This document shows positions 12,522-21,811 of a stretch of DNA of 33,001 nucleotides, in pieces. Below the pieces are notes generated by a model that saw nothing but the letters and a program-made list of their open reading frames with translations, did not search any database and was not told the DNA's origin. Numbering within the stretch: position 1 is the stretch's first letter; each line of letters begins with the position of its first letter. The position numbers were made by a program, and so were the translations under genes. Source of the DNA: a virus; IMG/VR virus record IMGVR_UViG_3300036715_001941, positions 1-33,001 of that record. One strand, written 5' to 3'.

Positions 12522-13945
12522 TGCCTGAAAATATCAAACTTCAAAAACATCAAACATCGGCAGTTAATCAACTCGGTAAATCGAGAAGCCTTATTGCGTA
12601 TCATGGCTTAGGAAGTGGCAAAACATTAACTGCAATTGAAGCTGGAAGAAAAACTCCAGGGTCTAAGTTAGTTCTTACTCCTGCATCATTACAGCATAAC
12701 TTTAAAAAAGAACTTCGTAAATTCAATATACCTGATGATGATTTTCATACTATATCTTATGAAAAGTTTAGAAGAAATCCTAATCATTATATTGAAAAAT
12801 ATAAACCTAAAATGATTATTGCCGATGAATTTCATCGAGCGCAGAATGAAGATTCGTTAATTGGACAAACGTTAAGAAATTCCAGATTAAAAGTAGATCG
12901 TTTTTTAGGATTAACTGGTTCACTTGCTCAAAATCATCCATCTGAAATTGGAGAGTTATTACATACTGCTACAGGCAAACCAGTATTAGGTAGAAATGTA
13001 AAAGAATTCAGAGATGCTTTCATTAAAGAAAGAGTTGTCAAACCGGGCATTATCGGTCGTATAATGGGTAGACAGCCGGGTATTGTAGAAGAACCAAAAA
13101 ATTTAGATAAATTCAAACAAATAACTGACAAGTATATTAATACATTCTCCGGTGATGAAGAATATGCCAAGCATATTCCTAAAGTAGAAAAATCAATTGT
13201 CCGTATAAGCATGGATAAGCCACAGCAGAAAATCTATGATTATACTTTTGGTAAGGCCCCAGCGTGGGTTAAATTTAAAATAAGAAATAATCTGCCTCCG
13301 TCTAAGCGTGAGGCAATGAATATTAATGCATTTTTGATTGGTGCTAGACAGGCCAGCACCGCCACTGAGCCATTTGGCGGCCATAGCAGCACACCTAAAA
13401 TTAATGCTGTAATTCACGATCTTGAACATGGAATTAAACATGACAAAAATTTTAAAGGAGTTGTTTATTCTAGCTTTTTAGATGGCGGTCTTAATCCATT
13501 ATCAGAAAGATTAAAGAAAAGCGGTATTGCTTATGGTTCGTTTACGGGTCAACAAACAAATGCTGAACGTAATGAAATGATCAAAGATTATAATCATGGC
13601 AAATTAAAAGCATTACTTATTTCTCCTGCTGGGGTAGAAGGTTTAGATTTAAAAGGTACAAAGTATATGGGTCTTATGGACCCATCTTGGAATCCTGAAA
13701 AAATAAATCAAGCTATTGGTAGAACTGCAAGATATAAGTCACATGAAATGCTTCCAGAAAATGAACGTAAAGTAATTGTTAAGCAATATCTCTCCGAACC
13801 TAAGCTTGGTTTATTAGGTAAAATTAAAAAAATATTTAAACCAGAAATGCATGCAATAGGTGTAGACGAATATATTTATAATAGAGCTATGGAAAAACAA
13901 TCTCTTAATGAAAAGTTTACAAATGCACTTCAAGGTAAGAGTTAG
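12521..13945 (+). CDS. SNF2-type DEAD/DEAH-box helicase in the structural operon
   Basis: A 474-residue superfamily 2 helicase: Walker A GLGSGKT (29-35), Walker B DEFH (102-105), motif III LTGS (131-134), then the C-terminal lobe with VVYSSFLDGG (314-323), SPAGVEGLDLKG (368-379), MDPSWNP (386-392) and motif VI QAIGRTAR (397-404). These C-lobe motifs are of the SNF2/SWI2 kind. Such enzymes use ATP to move along double-stranded DNA. It lies between a sheath-like gene and the baseplate genes, not in the replication region, so it may be packaged in the virion or act late; that is inference from position. The start overlaps the previous stop (TAATG). Confidence 0.88.
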   Translation: MPENIKLQKHQTSAVNQLGKSRSLIAYHGLGSGKTLTAIEAGRKTPGSKLVLTPASLQHNFKKELRKFNIPDDDFHTISYEKFRRNPNHYIEKYKPKMIIADEFHRAQNEDSLIGQTLRNSRLKVDRFLGLTGSLAQNHPSEIGELLHTATGKPVLGRNVKEFRDAFIKERVVKPGIIGRIMGRQPGIVEEPKNLDKFKQITDKYINTFSGDEEYAKHIPKVEKSIVRISMDKPQQKIYDYTFGKAPAWVKFKIRNNLPPSKREAMNINAFLIGARQASTATEPFGGHSSTPKINAVIHDLEHGIKHDKNFKGVVYSSFLDGGLNPLSERLKKSGIAYGSFTGQQTNAERNEMIKDYNHGKLKALLISPAGVEGLDLKGTKYMGLMDPSWNPEKINQAIGRTARYKSHEMLPENERKVIVKQYLSEPKLGLLGKIKKIFKPEMHAIGVDEYIYNRAMEKQSLNEKFTNALQGKS

Positions 13946-14054
13946 AAAAAAACTTCTGAATATAAATTAACTAATAGAAGGTCGTCTATTCATTCAGCTA
14001 ATTTTTTAATATGAAATAAGCGTTGGGACTTACTTAAACTATAAGAGAAAACTA
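13946..14054 (+). other. Intergenic gap within the structural operon
   Basis: 109 nt without a gene, the longest gap inside the late operon. It begins with a run of A and contains the T-rich stretch AGCTAATTTTTTAATATGAA, but no convincing promoter, terminator or RNA gene was found. The next gene has only a weak ribosome site (AGAG). Confidence 0.5.
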
Positions 14055-15590
14055 ATGTCAATCAACTTCATGTTCGATTTCCTACCATCATTCTATAAAG
14101 ATTTTATGGTAGACAAAAATGGGGTTAATATATTAACTCCATTATTTAATCAATACGCAAATGCTATGGGTGATGCTCTATATCAATCACAGCAATTATC
14201 ATTAGTTCCTTATTTAGAAAAATGCCCAATCATATTTGAAGAATATTATAAAGCTATTGATGTAAGATTATCTAATAAAATACCAAATACAAATAGATAT
14301 ATTATTGAAAATGATATAGTAGGAATTCATGATCTTTATTATAATGCCGCTTTAACTCAATTACTTGATTATAATTCATATAATTATTTTGTTGGTCATG
14401 ATGAAAGCACTAATACTAGATATGTAGAATTTACAACTGAGTTAGATCCTAGAATTACAACTTTATTTGCAGATAAAGTATATAAAGATAAATTTGTTTT
14501 ACGCGATGTTTTTGGTAAGTTATTAAATTATGAAAAAACATTTACATTTGTTGAATATTGGGATAATCAGTTTTTAGCTCAATATAACTTATATAAAAAA
14601 GAACTTTTAGGAATTTTATACACATCAATGCATGGACAAACATTTGAGTCAATAAAAAAAGGCTTATCTATTTTTATTGGATTATCATTTTCTCCATTTG
14701 ACGGAATTGTAAAACATATAAATGGAAATGACGTAACTATTGAAGATTTTGAAACAGGAAAAGAACAAATTGTAACATGTATCGGAAATACAAAAAATAC
14801 TCTTCAAGTTGGAACTATATTAAATAAATATGATATTATTGATGAAGATCAATTTGGTATTTATGATATGTTCTCAGATCCTCAAAGATTTAGTCAATTT
14901 TTAGCATCTAATTCATCCCAGGGGTTAATTAATTTATTAGCTATTGACATTAACAATAAAGAACAATATGCTCATTTAACATTTGATTCATTAGTGACAT
15001 ATGATGAAACAAATATTTTTTGGGATATGGGAAATCATACAAATGTAAGTGATGTTGCTCCAATAGGATTAAACAACATCCCCGCCCCTGGAGATACATT
15101 ACTATCTAATATGACAACATTTAATGATTCCAGATTTGAATCATTGCCTATATATGAAATGTTCCGTAACTTATTCATAATTGAATATACATATAATAAT
15201 AAAGGTAGTAATAATTATCCTTATGTTGATAAAACTAATTATTTTTTAAATAGATTTAAACCTATTTATACCAAATATTTAATCTATAAAAATTCATCTG
15301 GATTCCATCAATTAACAGCTCCTTTTATTATTCAACAACCGCAAGAATATCCAAAACAAAATATAGGCAATAATTCTATTTATAATGTTATCGCTGGTGG
15401 ATCACAACCATTATCTTATCAATGGCAAAAAATAAATGTATCTGAATATGGTAATGGTGGAACCTGGACTAACATAGGAACTAATAGTCCAACAGCTAAT
15501 GTTCAAACAACGCTTCAAGAACAATATATTAGAGTTATTATCAGCAACCAGCAAGGATCAGTTACAAGCAATAACGTTCTTTGCTTATAA
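14055..15590 (+). CDS. Tail/baseplate protein with C-terminal Ig-like domain
   Basis: A 511-residue protein. The first about 420 residues (FMFDFLPSFYKDFMVDKNGV, then NILTPLFNQYANAMGDALYQ) have no recognised family, but an aromatic, mixed alpha/beta composition suits a baseplate or tail protein. Residues about 422-511 form an Ig-like domain: PFIIQQPQEYP, GGSQPLSYQWQKI, and YIRVIISNQQGSVTSNNVLC, the usual strand order with the conserved Y-x-W. Such domains decorate phage tails and may bind host surface sugars. Position between the helicase and fibre genes supports a tail role. The exact component cannot be named. Confidence 0.75.
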   Translation: MSINFMFDFLPSFYKDFMVDKNGVNILTPLFNQYANAMGDALYQSQQLSLVPYLEKCPIIFEEYYKAIDVRLSNKIPNTNRYIIENDIVGIHDLYYNAALTQLLDYNSYNYFVGHDESTNTRYVEFTTELDPRITTLFADKVYKDKFVLRDVFGKLLNYEKTFTFVEYWDNQFLAQYNLYKKELLGILYTSMHGQTFESIKKGLSIFIGLSFSPFDGIVKHINGNDVTIEDFETGKEQIVTCIGNTKNTLQVGTILNKYDIIDEDQFGIYDMFSDPQRFSQFLASNSSQGLINLLAIDINNKEQYAHLTFDSLVTYDETNIFWDMGNHTNVSDVAPIGLNNIPAPGDTLLSNMTTFNDSRFESLPIYEMFRNLFIIEYTYNNKGSNNYPYVDKTNYFLNRFKPIYTKYLIYKNSSGFHQLTAPFIIQQPQEYPKQNIGNNSIYNVIAGGSQPLSYQWQKINVSEYGNGGTWTNIGTNSPTANVQTTLQEQYIRVIISNQQGSVTSNNVLCL

Positions 15591-15609
15591 TCGGGAGTGG
15601 TGGAGTATA

Positions 15610-15996
15610 ATGAAATTAATCAAAGGTACTGATCAAACTATTAAATTTAAAATCTATGATAATATTACAGACAGAAATCCTGTCGATTTAAGTAGATTTA
15701 ATGAATTTATTTGTGCCGTTACAGAGGACTGTGGAAGATTGATTATTGAGAAAAAATTTAGCACAAATAATATTAAAATTTATACCGACAATGAGGCTAT
15801 TGCCAACCCGTATATAATTGAGGTACAATTTAAAAAGGAAGATACCCAATATACATCACTGAATCCATCTGACGAAGAAAGATTAAGATCATTAGAATTA
15901 TTTGGAATTGACGTAAATGAACAAGTGGTAAGATTCCTAGAAACAGATTTCTATTTAGAAGGATCAGGTTACTATGTATATAGAAATAGAAGATAA
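15610..15996 (+). CDS. Small tail/baseplate protein, BppU-like N-terminal fold
   Basis: A 128-residue protein. The pattern GTDQTIKFKIYDN, NPVDLSRFNEFICAV, then a beta-rich stretch ending NPYIIEVQFKKEDT resembles the first domain of phage upper-baseplate (BppU-type) and fibre proteins, in which G-D-x-x-x-F-x-x-x-x-x-D is followed by P-x-D-L-x-x-x. The start at ATG 15610 is chosen for GGTGGAG upstream; the frame stays open further back, but that part overlaps the Ig-like domain of the previous gene. The end (SGYYVYRNRR) is basic. It lies among tail genes and probably joins the baseplate to fibres. Confidence 0.6.
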   Translation: MKLIKGTDQTIKFKIYDNITDRNPVDLSRFNEFICAVTEDCGRLIIEKKFSTNNIKIYTDNEAIANPYIIEVQFKKEDTQYTSLNPSDEERLRSLELFGIDVNEQVVRFLETDFYLEGSGYYVYRNRR

Positions 15997-16023
15997 TTCT
16001 ACTTATTATGTGGAGATTGAAAT

Positions 16024-16980
16024 ATGTTAGCATTTTTAGAAACTGATTTAACAGTTGATGCATCTGGTTTAAATATCGGTGGTAGTAGCAATAATTCTTT
16101 AGCTGTTCCTATTACAATTGATCAAAGAAGTACGCTTGCAGCATTAACATCATTTACTGCAACTGTGCCAAATAATGCCGATGCTACTGTACCTTTTACT
16201 TTATCTGTAACAAAATTAGATACTCAGTACTGTACATTAAACATTATATTTAATCAACCAATTGCTAATGTTCATTTTAATGAATTACGAGTTATTACAA
16301 TTCATGGCTCTAATGGCGACACCTTTACAATTAATATAACTATAAACTACGCCAGTACTTTTACTTCTGCTAACTGGACAAATTCAGATGAAACCTTAGC
16401 AATAGATGACATTGATTTAAGAGGGGCTTTAACTTCTAAATCAATCAACAATATGTTTAGAGCATTACTTAGCACCAGTCTTACTGCTCTTAATAAAGCT
16501 AAAAATAATGCAATTTATTACTATTATAAACAAAGACATTTAAACGACATTATTGATTTTGCTATTGCTGGTGGTTCAAGTTTTGAGCCTTCATCTACAG
16601 TAATTACTTATAATAGCGATGGAAACGTAAATAGTTTAATCACTACATATGCTAATAGAAAATTAAGAATTACCTATAATTATACATCATATACTTTAAA
16701 TAGATTAAGTGGAGCAGATCAAACAACTCCATTAACGACGGAATCAGTTTCTTTATTAAGCAGTTTTTTAATTGAGGTATTAGATAGTGCTAATGCTGTA
16801 GTTTATACATTAGGAACAGTAACAATTAATAGATCTGTAAACACCTATTCCATACCTTACCTTAAAGATTATAATTCTACATTACCATCAGATCAAATTG
16901 CAACTAATCCAGATAATATTTTATCCAATTATAAATACTACAAGACTAATACCATTACCGGATGGACGGTTGTAGCATGA
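16024..16980 (+). CDS. Structural protein, beta-rich (318 aa), probable tail fibre or baseplate part
   Basis: Not recognised by family. It is rich in Ser, Thr, Asn and beta-forming residues (SFTATVPNNADATVPFTLSV, VTINRSVNTYSIPYL), as are phage fibre and baseplate proteins. The first part (LETDLTVDASGLNIGGSSNN) and the region to about residue 118 read like an Ig-like or beta-sandwich domain; the middle has a helix (SLTALNKAKNNAIYYYYKQR). ATG 16024 follows GGAG at about 8 nt. The stop overlaps the next ATG (ATGA), so both are made together. Confidence 0.6.
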   Translation: MLAFLETDLTVDASGLNIGGSSNNSLAVPITIDQRSTLAALTSFTATVPNNADATVPFTLSVTKLDTQYCTLNIIFNQPIANVHFNELRVITIHGSNGDTFTINITINYASTFTSANWTNSDETLAIDDIDLRGALTSKSINNMFRALLSTSLTALNKAKNNAIYYYYKQRHLNDIIDFAIAGGSSFEPSSTVITYNSDGNVNSLITTYANRKLRITYNYTSYTLNRLSGADQTTPLTTESVSLLSSFLIEVLDSANAVVYTLGTVTINRSVNTYSIPYLKDYNSTLPSDQIATNPDNILSNYKYYKTNTITGWTVVA

Positions 16981-19244
16981 GTAAATATGATGAACAGTAT
17001 AAACTTTATTTTAAAGCATCTTTCGATGCCATAAATCATGCCACCGCAAGGGCAGAAGATGCTTATCAATCTTATGCTGCTTTATTAGATAAATTTAATA
17101 GGTATGTTGTCATTAGTGATGAAATTGATGGTCGTCAATCTCAGCTTGTTAAAATTTCAACTACATTTGGAACAGAAGATCCATTAGATCCAAATATTAA
17201 AGAATTTACTTTTAATACTGGATCGGTGTTAAGATATTCAAGAGTATTACCTGCTACGCATAATGACAATCTTGAAGTAGTAAATTTTCAAACATTAATG
17301 AATGTTGTTTATAATAAAAATGATGATATTACACAATCATTATCTCGATATTTGAATAAATATGGTGATTTAGCTTTTGGATCTTACACATTCGGAATAG
17401 ACCCTGGAGGTGGTAGCTCTCAAACTATTACCTTAGACACTATTCCATTAAAAGTACTAAATGCTAAAACAACGCTTGAAACGGGAACATTAAAAACAGT
17501 TATAAGCGATCCGCTTTCATTAATTAATAAACAATATGCAGACGCAACATATGCTCAAGGCTTGGGTGCAGCAAATCAACCAGTTTTCGTTTCTGGTAAA
17601 ATAGCTATTCACAGCACATTAAATCAATCAACTATTCATTCTTTTGGTAAATACGATGTAGTAGCTGGAAGTGGCGGTGATACAAATTATATTAAAATTA
17701 AGTTATTGAAATATAATGCTAAAACATCATGGGACTCTACTGATAAATCATGGGTAGAATTATTTGGTAGTAATCCGCAAAACTCTATTCCAGGGTTTGA
17801 CACTGGTGCTGCTATTGGCAGGATTCCTTATCCTGTAGATTTTACATTATATGTTGAATATGAACCTCCTGCCGCAACTTTTCCTTATTTGCTTATCAAT
17901 AATAGCTCAAGAGTAAGAGCTGTACTTTCAAATTCAATTGGTTCTACTTATGTCGGTGGTTATGTTGAACAGTTTGTAATTATTGATTCTGATGGTGATT
18001 TATGTTTAGTTTTAGAAACAGATTATCAGATAGACATTCCACTTTCAACAAGCTTGATGAGTTTAAATTGTAATTCATCTTATAAACCACTTTTATACTT
18101 AGTTGTAAATAGATGGAGTTATATTCCAAAGGACAATCCATATATTGATCAAGTTGGAACAGTATCATTAAATCCAGTACTGTTATTTACGGATCAAACA
18201 TGGATGCGTGGAGCTACTGATACTGGAGTCATAACTGTAAGATATAGATTATTGTATGCAAATATCACAGGATCAATCACTTGGAGCAGTGATAAAGATA
18301 CATTGTTAGGAATTAAATATGGACAAGATGCATCTGGTTATTATGCAGATATTGCTTTCCCTGTTGGCGAAACAATTTACATTGTAACTTTTAGTGCAAA
18401 TTATGGATCGGTTCTTAGTAAGTCAGTTAATCTGCAATTAAAAAATTATGTATTATCTCCAATAACATCAATCTCACCACTTACGATAACTAAAAGTAGA
18501 TGGGACGGATCACCAGATCCGTTACCTATTTCTGCCACTATTACAGCAGTAGGTGGTGGAACTAAAACTTGGTCTATCTTACCAACTGATGGAACTTTAG
18601 GTACAACAACATTAATAAGCGCAGCCATTAATCCAACTACAGGTGTATTAACTGGAAATTATTCAGTTGCAAATGTTGATTTATTTGCTATAGTATCTGT
18701 AACAGATGGAACTTCTACATACAAAGATAAAATAACGATTCATGTAGACGAATTAACTAGCGGCGGTGGCGGCGGTGGCGGCGGTAGTGATGGTGCTTGC
18801 TTTAGCTCTGATACTTTCGTCTTAACTACAAAGGGTGGCGTAAAAATAAGTGAATTAACATTAAATGATATTGGTATTAATTTAAATTTAGATATGTTTA
18901 GTATTGGAAGATTTGAATTGGCAGAAGGTCAAATCCATGAAATATCGCATCATCATCCAAACGTTCCATTAATTAATATTCATGGTATAGATACTACTAT
19001 AAATCATCTATTTGGTTTAGCAAATGGTCTTTGGAAAGAAGCTTCTACTATCACAACTGATGAGTATCTTGTAAAATTAGTAGAACCTGCTACAATAATC
19101 AAAGATGCCTTTGAAGGATCTAGAGAATCTGATTATATTGGAGAAGTTTGGAATATTCACTTACATGGACTTAATTACTTTGTAAGTAATAATGAGAATG
19201 GTCCTTGGTACTTAGTCCATAATGCAGTAATAAGCTTATCTTAA
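16977..19244 (+). CDS. Tail fibre protein with C-terminal Hint (self-processing) domain
   Basis: A 755-residue protein. The N-terminal part is helical (KYDEQYKLYFKASFDAINHA). Residues about 410-600 contain bacterial Ig-like repeats (ITGSITWSSDKDTLLGIKYG; ITAVGGGTKTWSILPTDGTL). An eight-glycine linker leads to Cys608, which opens a 148-residue Hint domain: CFSSDTFVLTTKGGVKISEL (block A), TTINHLFGLANGLWKEA (block B), GEVWNIHLHGLNYFVSN (block F) and LVHNAVISLS (block G) at the end. Hint domains cleave or splice the chain through the Cys. Here His-Asn is followed by Ala, not Cys/Ser/Thr, so splicing is unlikely; cleavage at Cys608 or at Asn is possible. The ATG at 16977 overlaps the previous stop. 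Confidence 0.75.
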   Translation: MSKYDEQYKLYFKASFDAINHATARAEDAYQSYAALLDKFNRYVVISDEIDGRQSQLVKISTTFGTEDPLDPNIKEFTFNTGSVLRYSRVLPATHNDNLEVVNFQTLMNVVYNKNDDITQSLSRYLNKYGDLAFGSYTFGIDPGGGSSQTITLDTIPLKVLNAKTTLETGTLKTVISDPLSLINKQYADATYAQGLGAANQPVFVSGKIAIHSTLNQSTIHSFGKYDVVAGSGGDTNYIKIKLLKYNAKTSWDSTDKSWVELFGSNPQNSIPGFDTGAAIGRIPYPVDFTLYVEYEPPAATFPYLLINNSSRVRAVLSNSIGSTYVGGYVEQFVIIDSDGDLCLVLETDYQIDIPLSTSLMSLNCNSSYKPLLYLVVNRWSYIPKDNPYIDQVGTVSLNPVLLFTDQTWMRGATDTGVITVRYRLLYANITGSITWSSDKDTLLGIKYGQDASGYYADIAFPVGETIYIVTFSANYGSVLSKSVNLQLKNYVLSPITSISPLTITKSRWDGSPDPLPISATITAVGGGTKTWSILPTDGTLGTTTLISAAINPTTGVLTGNYSVANVDLFAIVSVTDGTSTYKDKITIHVDELTSGGGGGGGGSDGACFSSDTFVLTTKGGVKISELTLNDIGINLNLDMFSIGRFELAEGQIHEISHHHPNVPLINIHGIDTTINHLFGLANGLWKEASTITTDEYLVKLVEPATIIKDAFEGSRESDYIGEVWNIHLHGLNYFVSNNENGPWYLVHNAVISLS
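18762..18785 (+). repeat. Tandem GGC/GGT repeat encoding a poly-glycine linker
   Basis: Eight glycine codons in the regular order GGC-GGT-GGC (9 nt) repeated nearly three times, directly before the Hint domain. It is the most GC-rich short stretch of the late operon and could vary in length by slippage. Confidence 0.85.
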
Positions 19245-19249
19245 TCACA

Positions 19250-20449
19250 ATGAACCCACATTTACTTTCAACATTAGAAAAACTAAAAATAGGTGATATT
19301 AAATCATCTATGGATCAAATTAGATCCTTATATGGCGAAATAGCTTTGATAAAACAAGAAATTGAAACCTTATTTACAGAACTTGATTCAAAGGTTTCTC
19401 TAGTTTCACGAAAGTTAGATGGCCCAAGCACAGTTTCTAAATTAGGAACTGGTATTATAGCTTCAATTACTAATAATGGTACTGTATTAAATGGAACAGG
19501 TACTTTATTTTCAAAAGAAGTAGCCATTGGTAATCAAATTAAGATTGGCTCTGAAACTGTTACTGTAACTGGATTGGATTCTCTTTCTCCAGACATTAAA
19601 ATGACAGTTACTCCAGCATTAGTTGGATCTTATACAAATCAGATTTTCGCAATCATCAAAACAGCTACTAAAGAATTATTAAAAGGCGAATTTGATTTTG
19701 GTGAATTAAATGGCGATGCTTTTAACGGTGTTATAAGACAAGGAAGCTCATTAGAGACATATGGCAGAATGACACAACCTGCTGACGTTGTTAACGTTAG
19801 TTTTGTGCAAAAACAAACAACTCCTATTATGGTTCGTGCTCAAAATGCCATTCAGCGTGATGGTGACAATATATCTGGACCTTTAGATTCAAGATATATA
19901 TATACATTTGATAATACAAATTTTAATTTTGGTCCAAATGTAGAATTAACATACGAAGGTGTTACTTCTAGTCCAACCAATCTTGTTACAAGGGCTGATT
20001 TAACAGCTATACATAATTCTAAAGGCTTTATTTATTTAAAGATAATAGGAACGGCATTCAATTTAGCTCAAATTCCTGCTAGTGGTGATGAAGTTAATTT
20101 TTTTGCTACATATTTTGATTTAGTAGGAAATAGTTTTAAATGCAAAGTTCCTTGTATTGGTTTTGTTAATGCCACCTTAGCATGTAAAGGTAATAGTGAT
20201 CAAAGACACTCTGAATTATATGTTGATTTTGCAATTACAATTAATGGAGTAAGAAAAGCTGAAGCTGTAACGGCAGAAGTAGGATCTTCAGCTTATACAA
20301 GTATTTTCGTTCAAGGTTATAATGGTAGCGTATCATTAATGCATCAGTTTGCCGTAGGCGATACAGTAGAAGTTCCTTTATCTGTTTCTAGCGCCACTGG
20401 TTTCCAACAACAACCACAACTTTCTTTTGGTATGATGGTTTTTGGTTAA
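19250..20449 (+). CDS. Tail fibre-like structural protein (399 aa)
   Basis: The N-terminus (about 1-50) is a coiled coil (LLSTLEKLKIGDIKSSMDQI, GEIALIKQEIETLFTELDSK), as in trimeric fibres. Residues about 62-138 form a small beta domain with GTGTLFSKEVAIGNQI and TVTGLDSLSPDIKMTV; the same layout recurs in the first sheath ORF (GTAGAFTNAKAGDKI). The rest is beta-rich and ends FGMMVFG. It follows the Hint fibre gene after 5 nt and ends 14 nt before the head genes. The name 'fibre' rests on composition and position. Confidence 0.65.
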   Translation: MNPHLLSTLEKLKIGDIKSSMDQIRSLYGEIALIKQEIETLFTELDSKVSLVSRKLDGPSTVSKLGTGIIASITNNGTVLNGTGTLFSKEVAIGNQIKIGSETVTVTGLDSLSPDIKMTVTPALVGSYTNQIFAIIKTATKELLKGEFDFGELNGDAFNGVIRQGSSLETYGRMTQPADVVNVSFVQKQTTPIMVRAQNAIQRDGDNISGPLDSRYIYTFDNTNFNFGPNVELTYEGVTSSPTNLVTRADLTAIHNSKGFIYLKIIGTAFNLAQIPASGDEVNFFATYFDLVGNSFKCKVPCIGFVNATLACKGNSDQRHSELYVDFAITINGVRKAEAVTAEVGSSAYTSIFVQGYNGSVSLMHQFAVGDTVEVPLSVSSATGFQQQPQLSFGMMVFG

Positions 20450-20463
20450 TTAAGGAGAAATAC

Positions 20464-21390
20464 ATGTTCACAGATCATATTCATGATCAATTAGGAAGAT
20501 ATAGAGTTGGTGCAATTAATGATTCTATGCCTGAATTCGTAAAAGAGGCAGAAGAACAAATTGTAACTGAAAATCTAGAAAAGTTAGCAGATGGATGTTT
20601 TGCCTATTCAGATGGCGTAAATAGATATTTCCCTCTGCATACTCCACAACATGTATGGATGAGTCATGCTTATTTTGAGAAGTTTGCTAACGAATTTAAT
20701 GAGCAAACATCATCTATGATTCGTGAGCGTATTGAAGATGCTTATAAAGCATTTGAACTTCCTGAGTCAAACATTGTAAAAATTGCTGCTGAAGAAGATG
20801 AAATTGATGCCATTCATTCCCTCTCTATTGAATTAAATAAATTTATTGATGAATACAAAAAATACCCGGTTCATTATCGGAGAGCCAAGGCAAAGGAATT
20901 ATTACATTATGCCAAGGCTCTTGGCAAACAATCCTCATTGCATGATGTAGTCTACCGTTATGCTGGCGATCACTTTAAAAAAGATTATACTCATGCTTTT
21001 GCTGATCGTATGAAGCATTTTAGTTCTCATGCTCCAGAAAGAGAAGCTTTACTTAAAATGCAAGATGAATCACCCAATCATATTCCTGAATTAGTAGCCA
21101 AAGCCCTTTCAATATTTGATACAAAAACTGGATTACATAAATATTACGATCAATCATTAGATGATCCTTATGTTGGACTTCTTTCTCCATTCGATGGTGA
21201 TAATGAAGAAGATATTCATTTTGGCGAACATAGCGTTCCTGCTAATAAGCTTAAGAAGTTTAATTTTGAAACATTAAAAGAATTTTTAAGCGATGATCTT
21301 CTTAGTCAATTAAAAACAAATCCAGTTGAAACTTTACGGAATGCAGATCCAGCAATCCGCGTAATCGTGATACGTAAAATCAATGCTTAA
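20464..21390 (+). CDS. Head-cluster protein of unknown function (308 aa)
   Basis: Mostly helical and charged. Residues about 44-70 contain CFAYSDGVNRYFPLHTPQHV, similar to the short F-A-x-P-x-x-R-x-Y-P-L-H-x-x-x-H motif seen in some phage proteins linked to head proteases or minor capsid proteins; by itself this does not prove function. The gene starts the head block, with AAGGAG before ATG 20464, and overlaps the next gene by 8 nt. A scaffold or core protein is plausible from its helical nature and its place before the portal, but other roles are not excluded. Confidence 0.6.
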   Translation: MFTDHIHDQLGRYRVGAINDSMPEFVKEAEEQIVTENLEKLADGCFAYSDGVNRYFPLHTPQHVWMSHAYFEKFANEFNEQTSSMIRERIEDAYKAFELPESNIVKIAAEEDEIDAIHSLSIELNKFIDEYKKYPVHYRRAKAKELLHYAKALGKQSSLHDVVYRYAGDHFKKDYTHAFADRMKHFSSHAPEREALLKMQDESPNHIPELVAKALSIFDTKTGLHKYYDQSLDDPYVGLLSPFDGDNEEDIHFGEHSVPANKLKKFNFETLKEFLSDDLLSQLKTNPVETLRNADPAIRVIVIRKINA

Positions 21391-21811
21391 CGATACGGCT
21401 GTACTTATTAATAATGGGAAGTTGAGTGAAACTCAACTTGAGAAAATCTTTGCTTTAAAAGCATTGAAATCCAACCCTGGATTATTAGGTAACGTATTTA
21501 GTTTTGAAAAACTTGTTTATGTATTAAATGGCGTTAAACCTAACGTCGATATTTTTGATCCTCCAACTATTCTTCATATAGCTAAAGCATTACATATCTT
21601 AGGCATTAAAGAAGAATGGCATACTGAAATTAAGAAATATATTGCTCATCTTGCTAAAGAAGAAGGATGGGTTTATCTTCCTAAAGTTCTTGACTTTGCC
21701 CAACCCGAATTAGACGAAATTTCTCATTCAGTAGAACTTGATGAAGAACAGAAGGCTATGCAAAAATTAAAACATCAAGCTATTGAGAAATATTTGGTGA
21801 TCAATGTCTAA
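21383..21811 (+). CDS. Hypothetical head-cluster protein (142 aa)
   Basis: Not recognised. It is helical throughout (LSETQLEKIFALKALKSNPG, PPTILHIAKALHILGIKEEW, then EEQKAMQKLKHQAIEKYLVI). It overlaps the preceding gene by 8 nt and the portal gene by 8 nt, so the three are translated in tandem. A hairpin (AAGTTGAGT-gaa-ACTCAACTT, 21419-21439) lies near its 5' end. Position suggests a portal- or capsid-associated protein. Confidence 0.65.
   Translation: MLNDTAVLINNGKLSETQLEKIFALKALKSNPGLLGNVFSFEKLVYVLNGVKPNVDIFDPPTILHIAKALHILGIKEEWHTEIKKYIAHLAKEEGWVYLPKVLDFAQPELDEISHSVELDEEQKAMQKLKHQAIEKYLVINV

Noticed and set aside
15499-15609. Longer N-terminus for the small baseplate gene
   Set aside because: It overlaps the Ig-like domain of the preceding gene in another frame, whereas ATG 15610 has GGTGGAG at proper distance.
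18762-18785. Poly-glycine tract as a frameshift or phase-variation site
   Set aside because: The frame continues cleanly into the Hint domain, and the units are 9 nt, so slippage of a unit would keep the frame.
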